From contig JACKIB010000001.1 of assembly GCA_020638695.1 (NCBI GenBank), positions 682,001 through 746,000 on the forward strand: a DNA stretch of 64,000 nucleotides. Reading direction: 5' to 3'. Position 1 is the stretch's first letter. Each line of letters opens with the position of its first letter. Positions 1-8,745 of this stretch are shown piece after piece. The translations under genes and the position numbers were made by a program. The DNA is from Planctomycetota bacterium. Its GTDB lineage: Bacteria > Planctomycetota > UBA1135 > UBA2386. The notes below the pieces were generated by a model, which saw nothing but the letters and a program-made list of their open reading frames with translations, did not search any database and was not told the DNA's origin.

Positions 1-859
1 GCTCGTCCGGTTGCCGGAAGTACTCCACCGCGAACCGCATGAGCCCGTAGCCGATCAAGAAGATGCCGCCGTACACCCCGGTTCCGAACGGCCGGCGACG
101 GCTCGAGCGGTACGCCAACCACAGGACCAACCCGAGGACCAGGCCCTCGGTCAGCCCCTCGTAGAGCTGCGACGGATGGCGCAGCGGCACCGCGTCCTTG
201 ATCTCGTTCCAGTTGCTGATCCCGTTGCCATTGGTGTCGTCGGTGTACGAGTGCAGCACCAGCAGCTCCCAATCCCGCTTGCCCATCGCATCCAACTTCG
301 CGGAGTCGAGCCCAGCGGCCCGGGCCAGCGGCACCCGCGCCACAGTGTCGGTCGGGAACCGCATCGCCCAAGGTGGTTGCCAATCTCCCGGTCGAATGAT
401 CCGACCGTAGAGCTCGCCGTTGATGAAGTTGGCGATGCGCACCGCGAGGATCCCCGGACACGTGGCGAGCGCCAGCGCATCGCACAGGCGCCAGCCGGGC
501 AACCCGTGCTTGCGTGAGTACAGGATGAACGCGACGACCACCCCCAGGAGACCACCGTGGAACGCCAGCCCGCCTTCCCACACCTTGAACAGCTGGAGCG
601 GCTCGTGGAGTATCTCCGGCTTGTAGAACAGGCAGTAGCCGAGGCGACCGCCCAGGATCACCCCGAAGATCAAGTAGAAGATCAGGTCCCCGACCTTCTC
701 TGGTGGCATCGGCAGGAAACCCGATCGCGCCAACCGTCCCAGGATGTACTGGCCGCACACGAACGCGACCACGTACATCAACCCGTAGTAGCGCAGGTCC
801 AGGGGGCCCCACAGGTCCAGGAACACCGGGTCCCAATTCGGAAAGCGCCATTCGCCCAT
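1..859 (-). CDS. lgt: Prolipoprotein diacylglyceryl transferase Lgt (C-terminus cut by window edge)
   Basis: Integral inner-membrane enzyme that moves diacylglycerol from phosphatidylglycerol to the lipobox cysteine of prolipoproteins. About 286 residues are visible from an ATG at 859; the frame runs off the left edge, so only the last residues are missing. Diagnostic Lgt motifs are present in order: GGRLGY (70-75), HGGLLG (101-106, with the catalytic-region His), RIANFINGELYGR (141-153), RHPSQLYEG (227-235) and RFAVEYFR (275-282). Several hydrophobic segments fit the multi-spanning fold. Odd: the stretch between the RIANFINGELYGR and RHPSQLYEG motifs is long and contains DTNGNGISNWNE (209-220), which looks like a calcium-binding EF-hand/thrombospondin-type loop. 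The lipoproteins encoded at 33.7-40 kb would be natural substrates. Confidence 0.95.
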   Translation of the reverse strand, partial: MGEWRFPNWDPVFLDLWGPLDLRYYGLMYVVAFVCGQYILGRLARSGFLPMPPEKVGDLIFYLIFGVILGGRLGYCLFYKPEILHEPLQLFKVWEGGLAFHGGLLGVVVAFILYSRKHGLPGWRLCDALALATCPGILAVRIANFINGELYGRIIRPGDWQPPWAMRFPTDTVARVPLARAAGLDSAKLDAMGKRDWELLVLHSYTDDTNGNGISNWNEIKDAVPLRHPSQLYEGLTEGLVLGLVLWLAYRSSRRRPFGTGVYGGIFLIGYGLMRFAVEYFRQPDE

Positions 860-923
860 GGGGCTGACCTTACCACCGAACTGCGCTGAAACGACGCGCC
901 AGACTCCCCGGCGCAGCGCGGCG

Positions 924-1913
924 CTACCGCGACCCGACCGGCGGGGCCGCGCGGCGGAACACGTCGTCGAGCTCGGGGAACAGCGGGTGCCGCATCGCCA
1001 GCCCGCCGGGGTAGTCGATCATGTCGGCGTCCTTGTGGGTCGCGTGGACGTGCACCGAATGGGTCCTGTGCGGCGCGTAGTGGGTCACATAGGCCTTGCG
1101 CGTCCGCTTGGGGTCAGCCACCGGGGAACCACCGTGCGCCAGCGCGCTGTGCCACAGCAGTGCATCGCCCTTCTTCGGGCAGAAAACCTGCCGCTGCAAC
1201 CCGGCGCGCTCCGCCTCGCGCAGGATGTGCGCCTCGAACTCGATCTCGTTGCGCTTGGTGCCGGGGACCTTGAATGGCCCGTCGGCCCAATCGAACTTGC
1301 GCAGCCGATGCGATCCGGGGATGTAGACCAGCGGCCCGGAATCGGGATGGATGTCCTCGAGCGCCACCCAACTCGCGACCAGCCGCGCACGCGGACGGCC
1401 CGGCACGTACGCGAAGTCCTGGTGGATCGGCTGTTGGCTGCCGTAGAAGAAGTTCAACGACTGGAACGCGACCACCCGATCCCCCAACGCGTGCTCCAGC
1501 ACGCGGGTGACCGCCGGATGCAGCGAGATGCGCTTGGCGGCCACCGAGTGGTGGATGAAGTCGAGGATGCGGATCGGTTCGATGGCACTGTCGGCGCGGT
1601 GGCTGTCGATCGTCGCTTGGTCGACCTCGCACATCGGCTTCTGCGGGTAGCGGTGCGAGTCCACCACGGTGCGGTAGCGGCGATGGTCGGACAGCATCTC
1701 GTCGACGTCGCCGAGCAGTGCATCGATCAGCTCGGGTTCCACCGCCCCGGGCACGATCACGTAGCCGAATGCCTGCCAGTGCAGAAGCTGGTAGCGCAGC
1801 AGCTCCCGGTCCACCACATCGGAACACCGCTCGGCGATGTATCGATCGATCTCGGCAGCCGGGCGGTCGACCCAGGGCAGGTCGTCGACGGGGAACTCCA
1901 GCGGGTCACTCAT
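924..1913 (-). CDS. Phytanoyl-CoA dioxygenase (PhyH) family Fe(II)/2-oxoglutarate oxygenase
   Basis: Predicted non-haem iron oxygenase that hydroxylates a small organic substrate using 2-oxoglutarate; the substrate cannot be read from sequence. The 329-residue protein has the facial triad H164-x-D166 (in PIHQDFAYV) and a distal His, best fitted by H260 in LAHGG, followed by R272 as the likely 2-oxoglutarate-binding Arg. The GPLVYIPGSHRL stretch (193-204) is typical of PhyH proteins. The ATG at 1913 (MSDPLEF) is preferred to an in-frame GTG seven codons upstream because homologous proteins usually start near here. It is transcribed towards lgt and diverges from eboA. Confidence 0.88.
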   Translation of the reverse strand: MSDPLEFPVDDLPWVDRPAAEIDRYIAERCSDVVDRELLRYQLLHWQAFGYVIVPGAVEPELIDALLGDVDEMLSDHRRYRTVVDSHRYPQKPMCEVDQATIDSHRADSAIEPIRILDFIHHSVAAKRISLHPAVTRVLEHALGDRVVAFQSLNFFYGSQQPIHQDFAYVPGRPRARLVASWVALEDIHPDSGPLVYIPGSHRLRKFDWADGPFKVPGTKRNEIEFEAHILREAERAGLQRQVFCPKKGDALLWHSALAHGGSPVADPKRTRKAYVTHYAPHRTHSVHVHATHKDADMIDYPGGLAMRHPLFPELDDVFRRAAPPVGSR

Positions 1914-2031
1914 TTCGGGGTCCTGGCACGGCACGGGTGGCCGTCAGTCTATCGGCTCGGGCGGTCCGGTCGATCGCGTACACCGGGGCGCTGCGGCGCC
2001 GGCCGGGCCCAGCGGCTACGCTGCACGACCA

Positions 2032-2874
2032 ATGGCTGATTCGAACCGCGCCGAGCCGCTCCCCGGGCTGCTGGATGGGCTGACCGCCGACGCGCGGGGC
2101 TGGCTCGACCGCGCACGGGCCGATGGAGACCTACCCGTGCTGTTTCCCCAGCTACCACGCCGCCTCGGCAGGATCGCGATGGGCGGCGGTGTCCAGCGCC
2201 ACAGCGGGGCGACCCTCGACCTCGGTGCCTGGCGGACGTGCGACGGCGGCGCACTGCTGCTGCTCGAGACCCGCACGCCGAGTGCGGACGAGCTCGTCGA
2301 CCTCTACCTGCGCGGCGACCTCGAGGAACGCACCATGGTGCTGCGGGCCTTGGCCTGCCTGCCGCTCGGCAGCGCCACCGCCACGCTGCTCGGCGAGGTG
2401 CAGCGCAGCAACACGGTCCCGCACTTCGCCGCCGCGGTGTGCGACTCGGACCTGCTGATCCGAGCGCGCGACGCCGGAGTCCTCGACGCCGACGATGCGA
2501 ACCGCATGCTGCTCAAGTTGGCGTTCGTCGACCTGCCGTTGGCGCGCGTGTTCGACGCGACGCGGCTGGCCAATACCGAGTTGTCGCGCATGCTGCAGGA
2601 TCTCGCCAGCGAGCGCGAGGCCGCCGGTCGTCGCGTGTGGCGCGACACCAACCTGCTGATCGCCCACGCGCCGACCGCAGGCACTCTCGCACGGATCGCC
2701 GGCGGCTTGGAACACGGCGACGACGCCCACCGGATCGCCGCGGCGCGCGGCGCCGCCCACATCGCCGATCCGGTGCTGCTCCGGCTGGCCCGCGAACGCC
2801 TCGACCGCGAACCATCCGCCGCGGTCCGCACCGAACTCGCTGCTGCCCTACGCGCCGCCGAACGAACACCATGA
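2032..2874 (+). CDS. eboA: EboA-like protein
   Basis: A 280-residue alpha-helical, repeat-like protein without signal peptide or membrane segment. It resembles the EboA family, the first protein of the ebo gene cluster; in cyanobacteria ebo genes are linked to export of a scytonemin precursor to the periplasm, but EboA itself has no known biochemical activity. Supporting features are the length, the N-terminal pattern (long helices around GLTADARGWLDRA), the LYLRGDLEERTMVLRAL segment (near residues 90-105) and the direct coupling to a TatD-type hydrolase: its TGA overlaps the next ATG (ATGA at 2871-2874). The identity leans on this pairing. It could be a generic HEAT-like protein if the family match fails. 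Confidence 0.7.
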   Translation: MADSNRAEPLPGLLDGLTADARGWLDRARADGDLPVLFPQLPRRLGRIAMGGGVQRHSGATLDLGAWRTCDGGALLLLETRTPSADELVDLYLRGDLEERTMVLRALACLPLGSATATLLGEVQRSNTVPHFAAAVCDSDLLIRARDAGVLDADDANRMLLKLAFVDLPLARVFDATRLANTELSRMLQDLASEREAAGRRVWRDTNLLIAHAPTAGTLARIAGGLEHGDDAHRIAAARGAAHIADPVLLRLARERLDREPSAAVRTELAAALRAAERTP

Positions 2875-3749
2875 AGATCTTCGAGCCGCACATCCACATG
2901 TTCAGTCGGATCACCGACGACTACGAGAAGCTCGCGCTGGCCGGAGTGCGCGCGGTGCTCGAACCGGCGTTTTGGCTCGGCCAGAACCGCACCCATGTCG
3001 GCACATTCATCGACTACTTCGACACGATTCTCGGATGGGAGCGATTCCGCGCGCAGCAGTTCGGCATCCACCACTACTGCACGATGGGACTCAACCCGCG
3101 CGAGGCCAACGACGACCGGGTCAACGACGCGGTGATGGAGATCCTGCCCCGCTACCTGGAGAAGGACAGCGTGGTCGGCGTGGGCGAGATCGGGCTGGAC
3201 GACCAGACCGAAAAGGAGGAACGCTACTTGATCGCCCAGCTGGAACTCGGGTTGCGCCACGAGCTCCCGGTGCTGGTGCACACCCCGCACCGCGACAAGA
3301 AGCGCGGCTTCGCGCGGTGCATCGCGATCCTGCAGGACATGGCGTACCCGATGGAACGCGTTCTGCTCGACCACGGCAACGAGGAGACCATCCAGATCAC
3401 CCGTGAGGTCGGCTGTTACCAGGGCTTCTCGATCTACCCGTTCACCAAGATGGACGAGAACCGGATGGTCGCCATCGTGCAGGAGTTCGGCGTCGAGCGC
3501 ATGGTGATCAACAGCGCCGCCGATTGGGGCGTCAGCGACCCGCTCATGGTGCCGAAGACGATCGTCAAGCTGCGCCAGGCAGGTGTCGCCGAGCACGCCA
3601 TCCAGCAGCTGGTATGGGACAACCCGGTGGGCTTCTTCGCCCAGACCGGACGGTTGGATGCCGCGGAGCTGTCGCAACCGCCGGGCTTCGACCGGCGTGA
3701 GACCTTCGACGGCAACTCGGTGCTGCGCGGCCAGGATCCGACCCGCTGA
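2871..3749 (+). CDS. eboB: EboB-like TatD-family metal-dependent hydrolase
   Basis: A 292-residue amidohydrolase-fold TIM-barrel protein. The full set of TatD-type metal ligands is visible: H7-x-H9 (EPHIHM), E106 (GEIGLD), H137 (LVHTP), H168 (LLDHGN) and D218 (SAADWG). TatD proteins act as metal-dependent nucleases or hydrolases, but the version that follows eboA is the ebo-cluster protein EboB, whose substrate is not established. The ATG overlaps the eboA stop by four bases, so the two are translationally coupled. The other ebo genes (UbiA-type prenyltransferase, dehydroquinate-synthase-like, sugar-isomerase-like, phosphatase-like) are not next to it in this window. Confidence 0.85.
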   Translation: MKIFEPHIHMFSRITDDYEKLALAGVRAVLEPAFWLGQNRTHVGTFIDYFDTILGWERFRAQQFGIHHYCTMGLNPREANDDRVNDAVMEILPRYLEKDSVVGVGEIGLDDQTEKEERYLIAQLELGLRHELPVLVHTPHRDKKRGFARCIAILQDMAYPMERVLLDHGNEETIQITREVGCYQGFSIYPFTKMDENRMVAIVQEFGVERMVINSAADWGVSDPLMVPKTIVKLRQAGVAEHAIQQLVWDNPVGFFAQTGRLDAAELSQPPGFDRRETFDGNSVLRGQDPTR

Positions 3750-3843
3750 AGCGCATCGCGCGCGCCAATTGGCGCCGATCGACTTCCCCAGTCGTTCGCC
3801 AACGCTTCACGGAACTCGTCGGACCGACGGATACCGTGTCGGG

Positions 3844-5793
3844 ATGCGCTCCCTCCTCCTCGTCGCCTGCGCACTGTGCTGCGCCCCACTGCTCGCCCAG
3901 AAGGGTGAGATCCACACCGACCGACCGGCGCCCCGGTTGCTGCCGCTGCCCAAGCAGGACGACTGCTTCTTCTTCCTGATCTACGGCGACCGCACCAGCG
4001 GCGTACCCGCGGGCCTGAAGGTGCTGAAGCAGGCGGTGCAGGACACCAACCTGCTCGGCCCCGACTTGGTGATGACGGTCGGCGATCTGGTGCAGGGCTA
4101 CAACCAGCCGGCACAGTGGCTGGAGCAGATGCGCGAGTTCAAGGCGATCATGAAGCGCCTCGACATGCCGTGGTTCCCGGTGGCCGGCAACCACGACGTG
4201 TACACCCGCGACGAGAAGCGCCGGATCACCAACGGCAACGCCGCGCACTACGAGAAGCACTTCGGTCCGCTGTGGTACTGGTTCGCCCACAAGCGGTGTG
4301 CGTTCGTGGTGCTGTACTCCGACGAAGGCGAGGCCGGCAGCGGTCTGGCCGGGTTCAAGGAACCGAAGTACCAGCGCATGAGCAAGGAGCAGCTCACCTG
4401 GCTCGAAGGCGCCCTGGCCGCCAACAAGCAGGCCGAGCACGTGTTCCTGTTCCTCCACCACCCGCGGTGGCGCAAGGGCGGCTACGGCGACGACTGGGAC
4501 CGGGTGCACCAGAAGCTGGTCGCCGCCGGGAACGTGAGCGCGGTGTTCGCCGGGCACATCCACCAGATGGTGTACGGCGGCAAGCGTGACGGGATCGAGT
4601 ACTTCGCGCTCGCCGCCACCGGTGCGAACCTCGCCGACCACTTGCCGGAACGCGCCGGGTTCCTGCACCACTTCAACCTGGTCACGGTGCGCAAGAGCGG
4701 CATCCAGGTCAGCACCATCCCGGTCGGCACGGTCCTCGACCCCAAGCAACTCACCGAACAGGTGAACGCCGACGTGCGCGCGCTCGACACGGCGCTGAAC
4801 GCGGCGCGCGCCAAGCCCCTGGCGGTGGGCGACGGCGGCGCCGTCGACGGTCTGTACACGGTGGAATTCGAGAACCCCACCACCCGGCCGATCGAACTGA
4901 CCCTGATCCCGGACGGGCCGGACCCGCGGTGGAGCTTCCGCCCCGACCACCAGCACAGCACCATCCCGCCGCACGAATCGCGCAAGATCACCTTCTCGGT
5001 GACGCGCCCGGCCAGCGACTTCGACGCCTGGTTCGCAGCGCCGCGACTGCGGGTGCAGTGCGACTACCTGGCCGACGGGCTGCGCATCTCGATGCGCGAG
5101 AAGACCCCGGGGCTCGCGCTGACGCCACCGAAGCTGACCGCGGGAGCCTCGCCCGGTTTCGTGCAGCTCGGCAAGCGCGGGCACCTCGAGACCGACACCG
5201 CGGGGCTTGCCTTGCGGGGTGCCTGCACCGTGGAGACGTTCGTGCTCGGCCGAGAACTCACCGGAGCGCGCGCGCTGATCGCCTGCCGCGCGTTCGGCTT
5301 GCGCTTGATCGACGGCAAGCCGGAGTTCCACGTCACGCTGCGCGGCCTGCCGCGCGGCCGCGCACGCCGGGTCGCCGGGACGCAGACTCCGCTGTCGCCG
5401 CGCGACTGGCACCATCTCGCCGGGGTGTTCGACGGCCAGACCGCGCGCCTGTTCGTCGACGGTCGCCTGGTCGCGACCGCGCGCGCCCAGGGTGAGCTCG
5501 CCGGACCGGGTCCCAAGTTGTGGATCGGCGCCGGGCCGGTGCGGCGCGGACTCGGCGAGTTCGGTGGCGTGGCGCTCGACGAGCTGCGCATCTCGGCGAG
5601 CGCGCGCTACGCCGGCGAGACGTTCGAGCTTCCCAACCGTCTACACGGTGCGAAGGACGACGCGAACACGCGCACGCTGCTGCACTTCAACCGGAAGTTC
5701 GGTCCCTGGGTCGCCAACGCCGCGGCGCGCGGCACGGGCACACCGCGGTGTGTCGGCGCGCTCGAGATCGCCCGCGAGCGCATTCAGCGGTAG
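3844..5793 (+). CDS. Secreted metallophosphoesterase with C-terminal LamG-like domain
   Basis: A 649-residue exported calcineurin-type phosphoesterase. Residues 1-18 form a signal peptide ending near LLAQ. Metal-binding blocks follow: YGDR (47-50, where the usual GDxH His is Arg), GDLV (80-83), GNHD (115-118), a HHPRW block near 210 and GHIH near 237. After a beta-rich linker, residues from about 440 onward read as a concanavalin/LamG-like fold (WHHLAGVFDG and RLFVDGRLVA are typical), ending with a TLLHFN motif common in such domains. The LamG-like tail suggests binding of a sugar or surface polymer. The Asp-His to Asp-Arg change in the first motif is unusual and may alter the metal site. Substrate unknown. 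Confidence 0.85.
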   Translation: MRSLLLVACALCCAPLLAQKGEIHTDRPAPRLLPLPKQDDCFFFLIYGDRTSGVPAGLKVLKQAVQDTNLLGPDLVMTVGDLVQGYNQPAQWLEQMREFKAIMKRLDMPWFPVAGNHDVYTRDEKRRITNGNAAHYEKHFGPLWYWFAHKRCAFVVLYSDEGEAGSGLAGFKEPKYQRMSKEQLTWLEGALAANKQAEHVFLFLHHPRWRKGGYGDDWDRVHQKLVAAGNVSAVFAGHIHQMVYGGKRDGIEYFALAATGANLADHLPERAGFLHHFNLVTVRKSGIQVSTIPVGTVLDPKQLTEQVNADVRALDTALNAARAKPLAVGDGGAVDGLYTVEFENPTTRPIELTLIPDGPDPRWSFRPDHQHSTIPPHESRKITFSVTRPASDFDAWFAAPRLRVQCDYLADGLRISMREKTPGLALTPPKLTAGASPGFVQLGKRGHLETDTAGLALRGACTVETFVLGRELTGARALIACRAFGLRLIDGKPEFHVTLRGLPRGRARRVAGTQTPLSPRDWHHLAGVFDGQTARLFVDGRLVATARAQGELAGPGPKLWIGAGPVRRGLGEFGGVALDELRISASARYAGETFELPNRLHGAKDDANTRTLLHFNRKFGPWVANAAARGTGTPRCVGALEIARERIQR

Positions 5794-5869
5794 CGCCACC
5801 GCGCACCGCTGCGGCGGTTCCCCTCGAGTCAGTGGGGCTTCTCCGAAGCTCCCCGCGGGGTGCGCGCTC

Positions 5870-6346
5870 TCATCCCGCGGCCCCCTCGCTCAGCAGATCC
5901 GCGACGTCCTCCGCCAACAGCCGCGACGTCTGCATGCGGAACATGCGCGGCTCGCCTTCGAACTCGCAGCGGAACGTGATCCGTCCAGCAGGGTGCACCA
6001 TCACGGCGCGGAGCTCGGTGAACGGCAGTGTGTTGGTCACGAAGCCCCGACCCCGTCGCCATTCCTCGATGCGGATCCGACCCTCCCCGATGAAGAACCG
6101 CGGGCGTGGCCCGTCGAGAATCCACTGCAGCGCGCGCACCGTGCAGATCACCCCGAGGCACGCCACGCCGACTAGCCACACCAACATCGGCCCACCGGCT
6201 CGCTCCGCCCCGATCACGATGCGGAACACCTGCACCACGAACCCCGCAAGGCACAGTAGCGCGGCGACCAGCTCCAACCACGCGCGCCGCCCCGTCGGTG
6301 CACGCAGGACGAACAACGGCTCACCGGCCAGCGACGCGCCGCTCAC
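5870..6346 (-). CDS. Small membrane protein with PH-like domain
   Basis: A 158-residue protein starting at a GTG that overlaps the stop of the PQQ-propeller gene by four bases (GTGA, 6343-6346). Two hydrophobic segments lie near residues 18-40 and 47-65; the rest is a soluble beta-rich region containing FFIGEGRIRIEEW and FRCEFEGEPRMFRM, which recalls bacterial PH-like membrane proteins. Starting at the overlap gives a compact protein of normal composition, whereas a long upstream extension of the same frame would run antisense to the coding sequence next door. Translational coupling suggests a joint role with the propeller protein at the membrane. No function is known. Confidence 0.7.
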   Translation of the reverse strand: MSGASLAGEPLFVLRAPTGRRAWLELVAALLCLAGFVVQVFRIVIGAERAGGPMLVWLVGVACLGVICTVRALQWILDGPRPRFFIGEGRIRIEEWRRGRGFVTNTLPFTELRAVMVHPAGRITFRCEFEGEPRMFRMQTSRLLAEDVADLLSEGAAG

Positions 6347-7629
6347 ACCTTCTTGGCCGGCTTCTCGGGGGCCTTGCCGCGCACGTCGAAGCAGTAGATG
6401 TGCTCCTGATCGCGCAGCAGCAGATGCCCGCCGATGACCACCGGATGCACCCAGATCATCCCGCGGCGCGCGCGGATCTTGCTCTGTGGCGACAGCTTGA
6501 AGCGCGACGCCTCCTTGTAGCCCTCCGGCGTCGCCTCGACCAACGCGACCGTGCCGGTGCGCTCCTCCAAGCAGTAGAGCATGCCGTCGGCGTAGTGGAT
6601 GGCGCCCTTGCCCAGCTTCTCGCGCTCGCGCCAGACCTCCTTGCCGTCGGACCAGTTCTGGCACACCCAGCCGACGTCGGCATGGCCGTACAGGTGGGCC
6701 CCGACCTTCACCACGCCACCGTGGTGGTTCTTCATCACCTTGTTCTGCCACACCACCTTGGGCTCGTCGCTCCCGACGTCGACCAGCATGCTGCCGACGC
6801 CGTAGCCCGAAGTCACGTAGACCTGCGATCCGTCGACGATCGGCGTCGGGATGACCGCGGTGCGCCCCGGCCACTCGCAGCTCCACAGCAGCTTGCCTGA
6901 ACCCGCGTCGACGGCGCCGAGCTTGCGCTGCAGGAGCCGGATGTACTGCGACTTGCCGCGGATCTTCGCCGGGACCACCGAGGAGTACTCCGCCTTGCCG
7001 GTGAACTCCGTCGCCTGCCAGAGCTTGCGCCCGGTGCCGCGGTCGAGCGCGACGATCGCCCCCTTCGCGCCACCCGGTGCACACACCACCCGATTGCCGT
7101 CGACCAGCAGCGACTCGCAGTAGCCCCACTGCGGCACCTGGCCACCGAACTTGCTCATGCGGGTGTTCCACACCTTCTTGCCGCTCTTGCGGTCGAGGCA
7201 CACCAGCCGCCCACCGCCACCCATCGCGAACAACAGTTCGCGATCGACGGTCGGCGTGGAGCGTGGTCCGTCACCCCAATCGTTCGCGTAGATCGGGCCG
7301 ACCTCGGTAGCCCAGAGCTCCTTGCCGGAGGCGAAGTCGAGGCAGAGCACGACCTCGTTGTCGTCGCGGGTCCCCATGGTGTAGACCTTGCCGTCCGCCA
7401 CCGAGAACCCCGAGTAGCCGTTGCCGGCATTCGAGTACAGCCAGCGGCGCGGCGGTCCGTCCTCCGGCCACTTCTTCAGCAACCCGGTATCGGGCGAATG
7501 GTCGCTGTTGACCGCGCCGCGAAACCGCGGCCAGGAAGCCGGCCGGGACGTGTCGCCCTGCTGCGCAGCGGCGGCAGTGGCGAGCAGCAGGAGACCGAGG
7601 AGCGGGACGGATCGCATCGGGGTGTTCAT
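6343..7629 (-). CDS. Exported PQQ-binding-like beta-propeller protein
   Basis: A 428-residue secreted protein: signal peptide MNTPMRSVPLLGLLLLATAA, then WPRFRG near the mature N-terminus, a hallmark of planctomycete PQQ-like propellers. Repeated blades carry the pattern hhCLDxxSGKxLW (VVLCLDFASGKELW, LVCLDRKSGKKVW, IVALDRGTGRKLW, LGAVDAGSGKLLW). Such proteins are structural propellers; most lack quinone cofactor and bind other proteins or ligands outside the cytoplasm. The ATG at 7629 is chosen because it starts directly at the signal peptide; the 22-residue upstream extension is Pro/Gly-rich and not signal-like. The gene overlaps the following PH-like membrane gene by four bases. Confidence 0.88.
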   Translation of the reverse strand: MNTPMRSVPLLGLLLLATAAAAQQGDTSRPASWPRFRGAVNSDHSPDTGLLKKWPEDGPPRRWLYSNAGNGYSGFSVADGKVYTMGTRDDNEVVLCLDFASGKELWATEVGPIYANDWGDGPRSTPTVDRELLFAMGGGGRLVCLDRKSGKKVWNTRMSKFGGQVPQWGYCESLLVDGNRVVCAPGGAKGAIVALDRGTGRKLWQATEFTGKAEYSSVVPAKIRGKSQYIRLLQRKLGAVDAGSGKLLWSCEWPGRTAVIPTPIVDGSQVYVTSGYGVGSMLVDVGSDEPKVVWQNKVMKNHHGGVVKVGAHLYGHADVGWVCQNWSDGKEVWREREKLGKGAIHYADGMLYCLEERTGTVALVEATPEGYKEASRFKLSPQSKIRARRGMIWVHPVVIGGHLLLRDQEHIYCFDVRGKAPEKPAKKV

Positions 7630-7722
7630 GGCGGTGCGCAGAGCGTAGCGCCCGCCGGGCGGCGGCGCCGCTCCGGGGGCGGGTTCGCCTGTCACGAGTT
7701 CTTCACGACCGCCCGGTCGCGT

Positions 7723-8745
7723 TCACCACTGCCACGGGGCGTGGTAGCGCAACCCCAAACCCAGGATCCGCTGGATCAGGTCCTCGTAGCCGATCCCCGC
7801 CGCCTCCGCCGATTCGGCGAAGTCCTCACCGTAGGTGATGTCCGGGTTGGCGTTCGCCTCCAACACGTAGATCCGCCCGTCCTCCCGCAGCCGCAGGTCG
7901 ATGCGCGCGTAGCCGCTCATCTCGAGCGCCTTGTAGACCCGCTTGGCGGTGCGCTCCACGGCGCGCTCCAACTCCGGCCCAATCTTGGTCGAGCGCCCGG
8001 TCGTGATGCCGTGCTTGGCTTGGTACTTCCGGTCCCACTTCACCTTGCGGGTGGCGATCCGCGCCTGATCGGCCACCGTGCCGAAGTCGACCTCCCAGAT
8101 CGGCAGCGCCTGCAAGCGATCGTTGCCGAGGATCCCGACGTACAGCTCGCGCCCCGGGATGAACTCCTCGACCAGAGCATCGGTGCCGATCCGGTCGTGG
8201 ATGAACTGCACCCGTTCGACCAGCGCGTCGTGGTCGTGCACGACGGACGCCTGCGAGATGCCGAGCGAGGCGTCTTCGGTGGCCGACTTGACCAACAGCG
8301 GGAACACCACGCGCTTGTCCGGGCGCACCACCCGCTTGCGCGGGAACACCAAGAACCGCGGCGTGGGAATGCGGTGGTAGGTGAGGATCTTCTTGCTCAG
8401 CGCCTTGTCGTGCGACAGCAGCAAGCCGCGCGGGTTGCAGCCGGTGTACTTCTGGCGCATCAGCTCGAGGTAGCTGGCCACCGCCTGGTCGTAGGTCACC
8501 ACCCCGTGGAATTCCTCCAGCAGCATGAACACGAGGTGCGGCTTGAACTCGTCGAGCGCCTCGCGGATCGGCCCGAGATCGTCGTAGACGCCGATCATCC
8601 GCTCCTGATGGCCGAGCGCCCGCAGCGCGTCGAGCACGTTCAGCTCCATGCGGAACGGATCGATCTCCTCCTCGCTCAACTCCGAGACGTCGTCCGGCGG
8701 CACCAAGCCTTCCCGCACCAGCACCAGGACCCGCCGCGCTTTCAC
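7723..8745 (-). CDS. ATP-grasp ligase (D-alanine-D-alanine ligase-like)
   Basis: A 340-residue ATP-grasp enzyme of the kind that joins a carboxylate to an amine using ATP. Features: N-terminal Rossmann-like strand (VLVLVREG, 6-13), ATP-binding Lys in PLLVKSATEDASLGIS (149-164), VEEFIPGRELYVG (192-204) and the metal-binding VLEANANPDITYGED (295-309). It resembles Ddl but is more divergent than a housekeeping Ddl, and its product need not be D-Ala-D-Ala. The GTG start overlaps the stop of the upstream zinc peptidase gene by four bases (8742-8745), so the two are translated together. An amino-acid or peptide ligase working with a partner peptidase is the natural inference. Confidence 0.85.
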   Translation of the reverse strand: MKARRVLVLVREGLVPPDDVSELSEEEIDPFRMELNVLDALRALGHQERMIGVYDDLGPIREALDEFKPHLVFMLLEEFHGVVTYDQAVASYLELMRQKYTGCNPRGLLLSHDKALSKKILTYHRIPTPRFLVFPRKRVVRPDKRVVFPLLVKSATEDASLGISQASVVHDHDALVERVQFIHDRIGTDALVEEFIPGRELYVGILGNDRLQALPIWEVDFGTVADQARIATRKVKWDRKYQAKHGITTGRSTKIGPELERAVERTAKRVYKALEMSGYARIDLRLREDGRIYVLEANANPDITYGEDFAESAEAAGIGYEDLIQRILGLGLRYHAPWQW

